From positions 1 through 10,047 of the forward strand of contig CAYWBI010000143.1 in NCBI GenBank assembly GCA_964456445.1: 10,047 bases of DNA, in the 5' to 3' direction. Below, in pieces: positions 4,867-10,047 of the stretch. The notes under the pieces were generated by a model. It was given only the letters and a program-made list of their open reading frames with translations. It had not been told where the DNA came from and did no database searches. Numbering within the stretch: position 1 is the stretch's first letter; every line of letters starts with the position of its first letter. The translations under genes and the position numbers were made by a program. This DNA is from CAYWBI01 sp964456445 (GTDB taxonomy: Bacteria; Calditrichota; Calditrichia; Calditrichales; J004).

Positions 4867-7665
4867 TCAAAATGTAAATTCAAAACCTAAATTGACTTCT
4901 CGCGGTTTATAAAACCAGTGTGGACGTCGCTGCCAATCAGGATCGAATTTCCCACCATATAAACCGAGTCCATACGTTGCCCGGCCAGTTGAATCCCATA
5001 CATAGTTTTCATTTAGCCGATCAAATAAATTATATATCTTTGCAAATACTGAAAACTGAAAATCTGTATTATTCATTGCAAATGTGAAAGATTTACGGAT
5101 ATTCACATCAAATTTTATAATAGGTATTTTTCTTCCACTATTTTCTTCCGCTATTTTTACAATTTCATTTGCCGATTGTGGCGTATAAGGATAACCAGAC
5201 TCAAAACGGCCAATCATACTCAACATCCAATTTCCCGGAGTAAAAATCGTTGTATTTATTCTCAAAGCATGGGTTTGATCCCAGGTTAAAGGTACAATCT
5301 TTTTTAAGTTTTCCAACTTTAGCCTATAATTCCGAGATGTTTTTGTCGGATTTGACTCGTTTCCCTCGGCAACCTGAAAGGTATAATCAACGGTGGTAGA
5401 AAAGAAAGATGAAAATTGTTTTGATAGGGTTAAATTTACGCCCCGTACACGACCATAATCTCGATTTACAAAAACCGCATACGCATCTGTATTGGGTAAA
5501 ATAACAATATCCTGACCTATAATATTACGAATATCCCTTTGGTATATTTTTAAATAGGATACCCAGTCAGAACCAATTTGTTGTTCAATTCCAACTTCAT
5601 AGCTTACCGTTTTTTGAGGTTTTAATTCAGGGTTTCCCATATTGGTGGCAATTAATCCTGGCTTAACCCGGTTATTATAATCCTGATATAAAAAGGAATA
5701 TGGTGGGAGTTGAAAGAAATGTCCATAGGAAAAGAATAGCTTTCCCTGGGATGAAATCGGAAAAGCAAAAGCAATACGCGGACTAATTTGCATACTGGGT
5801 TTTACATCCCGATACCAATATTTTTGTCGTTCACTTAATGATACCAGCGTTTCTCCCAGATCTTGAAAACCGTTATTATTTAAATCATGAAAAATATTTT
5901 TATTTTTCAATGGTTTTGTTATATCAGGATCCGTAGGATCGGTCAATGTGCGTGCCTGCGGGTCAAAATAATCATACCGTAAACCAACATTAATAATCAT
6001 ATCTTTAAGTTCAATTTTATCCTGAATGTAACCGGAAATCTCACTTGGATGCGTTTTCCAGTTATCGTTTGTCCATCCTTGTAGCTCAACGATATCGCCG
6101 GGTATTCCATTTCCATTATCATCATGGGCATCATTCCAATGGCCATTTCTATCCACATCTACGTAGGGTTCGCCATTATCCCAGATTCCATTATTGTTCA
6201 AATCCGTATAGGGCTCTCTTCTGCGATCAACATCCATTAAATAAGAATGATTGGATAAGTTTAGTTTTTTATATTCCAAGCCTAATTTTAATTCATGCGT
6301 TTTTTTTATCTGACTTGTGAAATCAAGCTTTACTGTATATTGCTGTTGTGTGCGAAAAAGTCTGGAATTATCTGTACCGCCGGGATAGAAATATTGTCCC
6401 GAGCTATATCCATTCCACACGTAATCCTTTGAAAATTCGTTTGCTGCCAAATAGTGTTTAAAATCATTATTTAAATAGCCCAAGGCCAGAGAATAAAACG
6501 TTCTTGAAGATAATTGATGATCCATTTTAAATATTAATTGAAGGGCACGGCTATAATTCCATCCATTCCCAAGAGGGACCTTACTTCTTTTGTGGCTATA
6601 ATTTTGGTATTTTTGGTCTTCATAAATCGTTGTTAAATAAAAATTAATATTATTTGTGAAATAGTACTTTAATTTGCTTTGAAAGTTGTATTTTGTCTGC
6701 GGATTCAAGGAAATATACTCTCCGTTTCCGGTCTGAACAGAGTCATTAATATCAATTGTATTATGAAGTTTTTGGCCATATAAATAGCCATTATCATCAA
6801 AAAATCGAGCTGAAACATTGAATGTAAGTTTATTATTAATAATTGGCCCAGATAATCTAAATTCAGTTTTTTTTGTATTGGTTATATTATATTTATCAAT
6901 GGGACTTAGAAAATATTCTGTATGATTTGTTAAAACATCTCCTAGCTGTGTATTAAACGATCCACTATATTTTGACGTTCCTTCACGCGTAACAATATTA
7001 ACAATGCCAGACATTGCTTTACCATATTCCGCATTGAAGGAACCCGTAATTATAGATAATTCCTCAATGGCATTTGTGGATATATCAATTGCATTACCAC
7101 CAGAGATAGCATTTGTTACGGGTATGCCATCGACGATATAACCAACTTCATCGCTTCGGCCGCCTCGAAAATGGAGTTTTCCATCGGGCCCCACATTAAC
7201 ACCCGCTTTGGTTTGGGCAATTTGTTCAAATGTCTCTACGGGAGCTACAGCTAATTCCTTGGAGCTCACTACCGCCGCGGTTGCCGTAGCATCTTTTTGA
7301 ATCAGAGGCCGCTTTGCAACAACTGTTACTGTTTCACCTTGAAAGGCCGCTTGCTGCAATTTAAAGCTTAATTGTATTGTTAAGTCAACCCTTACAATAA
7401 CATTTTTAATATTCTTTATTTGATAACCAATATAAGATGCGGTAATTGTATATTCACCCGGTGGAACATTTAATATTACAAAATAGCCATCCACATCTGT
7501 TGCGGCCCCTATTTGCGCATTTTCTATGAAAATATTTACACCGACTAAAGGCTCACCACTATCTTTATCCATTACTGTACCCGTAATTTTTCCAAACGTT
7601 CCGGCGAAAAGGTTAACAGAAAAGAATAAAACAATAATCAGGACACCAGATACTCTTTTTAGCAT
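4867..7665 (-). CDS. TonB-dependent outer-membrane receptor with carboxypeptidase-regulatory-like N-terminal domain
   Basis: A 932-aa receptor, counted from ATG at 7665-7663. A longer reading from TTG at 7677 is unlikely because the Shine-Dalgarno (GGAGGG, 7675-7670) lies inside it. Residues 1-22 are a signal peptide (MLKRVSGVLIIVLFFSVNLFAG minus its cleavage end). Residues 23-104 are a carboxypeptidase-regulatory-like domain (DVDGYFVILNVPPGEYTI, SYIGY). ETVTVVA at 111-117 is the probable TonB box. Residues about 120-227 are the plug (RGGRSDEVGYIVDGIPV, NAEYGKAMSGIVNIVTREG). The remainder is a 22-strand-type barrel ending VNLGFEFTF. Acidic D-x-N-x-N-G loops at about 488-524 and 594-605 look like calcium-binding insertions in extracellular loops. 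It is the first gene of the operon with the 928-aa and PorV-like genes. Energised uptake or surface assembly is likely; the substrate is unknown. Confidence 0.94.
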   Translation of the reverse strand: MLKRVSGVLIIVLFFSVNLFAGTFGKITGTVMDKDSGEPLVGVNIFIENAQIGAATDVDGYFVILNVPPGEYTITASYIGYQIKNIKNVIVRVDLTIQLSFKLQQAAFQGETVTVVAKRPLIQKDATATAAVVSSKELAVAPVETFEQIAQTKAGVNVGPDGKLHFRGGRSDEVGYIVDGIPVTNAISGGNAIDISTNAIEELSIITGSFNAEYGKAMSGIVNIVTREGTSKYSGSFNTQLGDVLTNHTEYFLSPIDKYNITNTKKTEFRLSGPIINNKLTFNVSARFFDDNGYLYGQKLHNTIDINDSVQTGNGEYISLNPQTKYNFQSKLKYYFTNNINFYLTTIYEDQKYQNYSHKRSKVPLGNGWNYSRALQLIFKMDHQLSSRTFYSLALGYLNNDFKHYLAANEFSKDYVWNGYSSGQYFYPGGTDNSRLFRTQQQYTVKLDFTSQIKKTHELKLGLEYKKLNLSNHSYLMDVDRRREPYTDLNNNGIWDNGEPYVDVDRNGHWNDAHDDNGNGIPGDIVELQGWTNDNWKTHPSEISGYIQDKIELKDMIINVGLRYDYFDPQARTLTDPTDPDITKPLKNKNIFHDLNNNGFQDLGETLVSLSERQKYWYRDVKPSMQISPRIAFAFPISSQGKLFFSYGHFFQLPPYSFLYQDYNNRVKPGLIATNMGNPELKPQKTVSYEVGIEQQIGSDWVSYLKIYQRDIRNIIGQDIVILPNTDAYAVFVNRDYGRVRGVNLTLSKQFSSFFSTTVDYTFQVAEGNESNPTKTSRNYRLKLENLKKIVPLTWDQTHALRINTTIFTPGNWMLSMIGRFESGYPYTPQSANEIVKIAEENSGRKIPIIKFDVNIRKSFTFAMNNTDFQFSVFAKIYNLFDRLNENYVWDSTGRATYGLGLYGGKFDPDWQRRPHWFYKPREVNLGFEFTF
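5851..5886 (-). other. Acidic DxNxNG loop in the TonB receptor barrel (second)
   Basis: Encodes residues about 594-605, DLNNNGFQDLGE. The Asp/Asn spacing matches calcium-binding loops of the EF-hand/dockerin kind. It lies in the barrel region, most likely in an extracellular loop (inference). Confidence 0.55.
6094..6204 (-). other. Cluster of acidic DxNxNG loops in the TonB receptor barrel (first)
   Basis: Encodes residues about 488-524. Three motifs lie in succession: DLNNNGIWDNGE, then DVDRNGHWND, then DDNGNGIPGD. The alternation of Asp/Asn with Gly and the following Trp/Asp/Glu resembles calcium-coordinating loops. It sits between predicted barrel strands and so probably faces outside. 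Confidence 0.6.
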
Positions 7666-7669
7666 TCGG

Positions 7670-7675
7670 CCCTCC
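7670..7675 (-). promoter_or_regulatory. Ribosome binding site that decides the TonB receptor start
   Basis: GGAGGG on the minus strand is followed by CCGA and then ATG at 7665-7663. This places initiation at 7665 and makes the in-frame TTG at 7677 part of the leader. Confidence 0.85.
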
Positions 7676-7711
7676 AAAAAACAAAATTTTATTATCTATG
7701 CAAAATAATTA

Positions 7712-7751
7712 ATTATAAGCGTAATGTATTAATGTAATTTTAAAGTTTCAA
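7712..7751 (-). promoter_or_regulatory. Promoter candidates for the three-gene receptor operon
   Basis: TTGAAA (7751-7746), a 17-nt spacer and TACATT (7728-7723) form one sigma-70-like candidate. A perfect TATAAT lies at 7717-7712, but without a good -35 at the usual distance. The surrounding 120 bp are extremely A/T-rich, so chance matches are expected. A promoter somewhere here is required because the preceding gene ends in a strong terminator. Confidence 0.35.
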
Positions 7752-7827
7752 TAAATATATGACTTGTTTTATCAAACAACCCCAATCGAAAATTTATTAT
7801 TTTTGTGCGCAAGAAAACCTTATAGAC

Positions 7828-7860
7828 AAAAAAGGCTGCATCATGATTCGAAGCAGCCTT
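7828..7860 (-). terminator. Strong intrinsic terminator after the FG-GAP gene
   Basis: AAGGCTGC (7832-7839) and GCAGCCTT (7853-7860) form a perfect 8-bp stem with a 13-nt loop. On the minus strand it is followed by six T (7833-7828). It lies 27 nt past the TAA of the FG-GAP gene. A G-TTTT sequence on the other side gives it weak potential on the plus strand as well. Confidence 0.88.
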
Positions 7861-7886
7861 GTTTTAAATCTTTAATTATAGCTTTA

Positions 7887-9593
7887 TTATTTTAAAAGTG
7901 TCATGCGACGGGTTAACATTTTATTTCCAACACGTAACGTATAGATATAAACACCACTACCTATTTTTACACCGGAATCATTCGTTGCATTCCATGTAAC
8001 CATATGATTGCCTGCACTAACAACATCATTTACAAGAGTTTTAACTTTTTTACCAAGCATATCATAGATTTTAAGCGTTACCTTTTGCGAAGCAGGTAAT
8101 TGAAAATTAATCGTTGTCGTCGGGTTAAAGGGGTTGGGATAATTCTGACTTAAGGAATAGCTACGCAGTACGTTTTGGCCAGGATCTACTTCAATTCCAA
8201 CGGTTCCGCTTTCTTCAAGCATTACAATCCAGCTTTGAAGTGAATCGCCATCCTCATAGGCAATTAAAAGTTCAGGATACCCATTGCCATTCATGTCATT
8301 AGAAGTCATGCCACCCTGTTTTGCACTGAAATTATCACCCGGAAATGAAACAGAATAGACCCTGGGAGAACTTCCCGGGGTTGAATCTTGATACACTTTT
8401 GTATATGTGTAGCTGGCAGAATCCGTGATGGCGCCACTACCATTATATTCCATGCGCCATACACTACCACTATAGTTACCGCCCACAAAAATATCTGTTT
8501 TTCCATTTCCGTCAAAATCGCCTACGGTTAACCCTCTGCAACCACCCGGCTCTACCTCTGCAATCAGAGCTTCGTTTGAGCTGTCGGTATTGGAAACATC
8601 GGTTATACCATACCAAAGGCCAACGGAGCCATTTGTCTTACCAAAAATCATTTCATTAGTGCCATCGCCGTCAATATCTCCCTGAGCCGATGCTTGGATG
8701 GTCCAAGGTCCAATGGTCGGGCTAGCAACAAAACTTAACGTATAGCTATCGGGGCCCGTTGCTTCATAAACGGTGTGATTATCCGTGGAAAAATAGGCTT
8801 CTAAGTGACCGTCATTATCAAGGTCCGTTATATCAGCAGCATAAACACTTCCCCAATCACCCGTTGTATCGATCATCTCTGTTTTAAACTGGGTAAATGG
8901 CCCCGCGAAAGCCCCATCCAATGAAAAAATCATTAAGGCATCATTAGTTGCAGCGGAGCTAAACTTACGGAAAGCAACAGCCACTTCTTCCACACCATCG
9001 CCATCAATATCTCCCGCGGCCATAGCTGCCGGACGCGTATTGGAGCCTGGTTTTACATTTGCCGTCCAGGTTGCCGTCGGCTCTGTTGGTAATCCGTTTG
9101 CTCCAAACTCAAAGACATAAAAAACCGTCGGCACAACATCACTTGCCGGATGATTTGTCCCGTGTGGCATACCCAGGACAATTTCCTGATTGCCATCGCC
9201 ATCTAAATCGGTAACGGCCATTGTGGGAAAACTTGCCCCTCCGGCATCGATCGATGTGTCAGCCCATGACCACATATATTCAAAGGCCTTACTTGTCGGA
9301 TTCCATTCATAAACATATACGGAATGTCCGTCTCCCCAGCCAAAACCTGTGGGGCCATTGGGATCGGAATGGTCTGCTAAAAAAATAAATTCTTTGTTGC
9401 CATCTTTATCTAAATCATATCCGGCATGTACTTCATCCGCAACAATGGGATAATGGGGCGCATTTTGAAATTTATTTAATTCCAGGACTGATTCGTAGCC
9501 ATTTGCCACAAAGGCTTGTGCTTGTATATGTCGCGGAAGCGCTAGTATGCTTAATACAAGCAAAACACAAAAAACTGTAAATATTCTCTTCAT
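7887..9593 (-). CDS. Secreted FG-GAP/VCBS repeat protein with type A C-terminal sorting domain
   Basis: A 568-aa protein. The start is ATG at 9593-9591 with AGGAG at 9605-9601; a longer reading from TTG at 9638 would put extra charged residues before the signal peptide. Residues 1-25 are the signal peptide (MKRIFTVFCVLLVLSILALP...IQA). Seven calcium-loop repeats follow at about 58, 128, 194, 254, 305, 358 and 431, for example DLDKDGNKE, DLDGDGNQE, DIDGDGVEE, DLDNDGHLE, DIDGDGTNE, DFDGNGKTD and DMNGNGYPE. Seven such units fit one complete beta-propeller of the integrin-alpha type. Residues about 477-568 are a type A sorting domain: LSQNYPNPFNPTTTINF, VTLKIYDMLGKKVKTLV, GSGVYIYTLRVG, ending MTLLK. 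In Bacteroidota this domain directs type IX secretion and surface attachment. Its own promoter and terminator suggest separate transcription. The ligand is unknown. Confidence 0.93.
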   Translation of the reverse strand: MKRIFTVFCVLLVLSILALPRHIQAQAFVANGYESVLELNKFQNAPHYPIVADEVHAGYDLDKDGNKEFIFLADHSDPNGPTGFGWGDGHSVYVYEWNPTSKAFEYMWSWADTSIDAGGASFPTMAVTDLDGDGNQEIVLGMPHGTNHPASDVVPTVFYVFEFGANGLPTEPTATWTANVKPGSNTRPAAMAAGDIDGDGVEEVAVAFRKFSSAATNDALMIFSLDGAFAGPFTQFKTEMIDTTGDWGSVYAADITDLDNDGHLEAYFSTDNHTVYEATGPDSYTLSFVASPTIGPWTIQASAQGDIDGDGTNEMIFGKTNGSVGLWYGITDVSNTDSSNEALIAEVEPGGCRGLTVGDFDGNGKTDIFVGGNYSGSVWRMEYNGSGAITDSASYTYTKVYQDSTPGSSPRVYSVSFPGDNFSAKQGGMTSNDMNGNGYPELLIAYEDGDSLQSWIVMLEESGTVGIEVDPGQNVLRSYSLSQNYPNPFNPTTTINFQLPASQKVTLKIYDMLGKKVKTLVNDVVSAGNHMVTWNATNDSGVKIGSGVYIYTLRVGNKMLTRRMTLLK

Positions 9594-9600
9594 ATGGATA

Positions 9601-9605
9601 CTCCT
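9601..9605 (-). promoter_or_regulatory. Ribosome binding site that decides the FG-GAP gene start
   Basis: AGGAG on the minus strand lies 7 nt before ATG at 9593-9591, directly ahead of the signal peptide MKRIF. It rules in this start over the in-frame TTG at 9638. Confidence 0.85.
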
Positions 9606-9627
9606 ATGGATTTGATTAAACTTTACA

Positions 9628-9654
9628 ATTATACGCAACTGATTTTACCGTCAA
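9628..9654 (-). promoter_or_regulatory. Promoter candidate for the FG-GAP gene
   Basis: TTGACG (9654-9649) and a perfect TATAAT (9633-9628) are separated by 15 nt, which is shorter than the 17-nt optimum. Transcription would start near 9621, giving a leader of about 28 nt that contains the Shine-Dalgarno. Both boxes are good matches, so this is the best promoter candidate in the window. Confidence 0.5.
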
Positions 9655-9721
9655 TTGCATGGCTAAAGAAGAAATAATTTGTACTGAAAGTGAAAGAAAA
9701 TAATCATTAGAATATTAAAAG

Positions 9722-10047
9722 TCAAAAATAATCCTCAAATGTCAACAACTGCAACTCTTTGCCATCAAACAAAGCATAGGTAAATTTATCGATCCAATCG
9801 CCGAGATTGATATACCTTTTTTCACCATTGGAATGGACAAGCGGGTTGTGCCGATGCCCCATTATCACAAAATCATAGCCTTCGGCAAACTTCTCATCTG
9901 CGAAATTTGTATAATCACTTTCATCCCGCAAATGATTTAATTGATTGGTGTACTGGCGGCTTGAGCCCGACAGATAACGCGCAAAGGGAATTCCAAAATC
10001 CGGGTGCAATAAGCGAAAAAACTTTAAATTCCAGCGGTTGCGCATAA
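9722..10047 (-). CDS. LpxH-like UDP-2,3-diacylglucosamine diphosphatase, C-terminal part (N-terminus beyond right edge)
   Basis: About 108 codons of a calcineurin-like metallophosphoesterase. The family is usually about 240 aa, so the N-terminal metal ligands (DxH, GD, GNHD) lie outside the window. The Met at 10045 is internal and is not the start. The visible part has LLHPDFGIPFARYLS, then the metal-binding motif GHRHNP and finally YINLGDWIDKFTYALFDG. This order is as in LpxH-type enzymes, which cleave UDP-2,3-diacylglucosamine to lipid X and UMP in lipid A synthesis at the inner face of the inner membrane. It ends with TGA at 9724-9722, and I see no hairpin terminator in the 128-bp gap after it. 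Another UDP-diacylglucosamine-hydrolase-like phosphoesterase (for example LpxG/LpxI analogues) is less likely by motif. Confidence 0.85.
   Translation of the reverse strand, partial: MRNRWNLKFFRLLHPDFGIPFARYLSGSSRQYTNQLNHLRDESDYTNFADEKFAEGYDFVIMGHRHNPLVHSNGEKRYINLGDWIDKFTYALFDGKELQLLTFEDYF

Noticed and set aside
6045..6320. Plus-strand ORF of 91 codons, rich in His and Tyr
   Set aside because: It is the complement of the Asp/Asn-rich loops of the TonB receptor, which explains the odd composition.
7666..7677. Upstream TTG start for the TonB receptor
   Set aside because: The codon overlaps the Shine-Dalgarno of the ATG at 7665, and the signal peptide begins at that ATG.
8306..8515. Minus-strand ORF of 69 codons inside the FG-GAP gene
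   Set aside because: Alternative frame of a clear coding gene with no signal of its own.
8640..9420. Similar short DNA segments such as ccatcgccatcaatatc repeated along the gene
   Set aside because: They encode the calcium loops of the FG-GAP repeats; not a CRISPR array and not a DNA-level element.
9594..9638. Upstream TTG start for the FG-GAP protein
   Set aside because: It would add 15 residues ahead of a standard signal peptide and cover the promoter -10 region; ATG at 9593 has its own ribosome site.

Overview
The window comes from a Gram-negative, AT-rich bacterium. Its outer-membrane and cell-surface gene families are typical of the FCB superphylum. TonB receptors with an N-terminal carboxypeptidase-regulatory-like domain, a PorV/PorQ-type barrel, a type A C-terminal sorting domain and an LpxH-like lipid A enzyme together point to Calditrichota, Ignavibacteriota, Marinimicrobia (SAR406) or a KSB1-like relative. 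I favour a Calditrichota-like lineage, but this is inference from protein style and no marker gene is present. Every convincing gene lies on the minus strand, so transcription runs from high to low coordinates.

Reading in the direction of transcription: (a) 10047-9722 is the C-terminal part of an LpxH-like metallophosphoesterase, cut by the right edge. (b) 9593-7887 is a secreted seven-repeat FG-GAP/VCBS protein with a type A sorting domain. It has its own promoter candidate and is closed by a strong intrinsic terminator at 7860-7828, so it looks monocistronic. (c) 7665-1029 is a tight three-gene operon. It comprises a large TonB-dependent receptor (932 aa), a large secreted protein with an Fn3-like domain and a divergent FlgD-like C-terminus (928 aa, TTG start), and a PorV/PorQ-family outer-membrane barrel (338 aa). 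The gaps are 21 and 13 nt and each gene has a good Shine-Dalgarno. (d) 1028-560 is a gap of about 470 bp without a recognisable gene. It contains a GC-richer island (about 47% at 721-900 by hand count, against about 25-32% in the flanking 60-base lines) with a bulged hairpin. (e) 559-1 is the N-terminus of a second TonB receptor, paralogous to the first and cut by the left edge.

Working model (inference): the receptor, the large secreted protein and the PorV-like barrel form a cell-surface module. It is organised like a SusC/SusD pair, but the second gene is not SusD; it is a long secreted protein with a C-terminal sorting-like domain, and the third could help its export or anchoring. The second receptor suggests that this kind of locus is repeated in the genome. 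Several published-style start positions needed correction: the receptor begins at 7665 rather than 7677, and the FG-GAP protein at 9593 rather than 9638.
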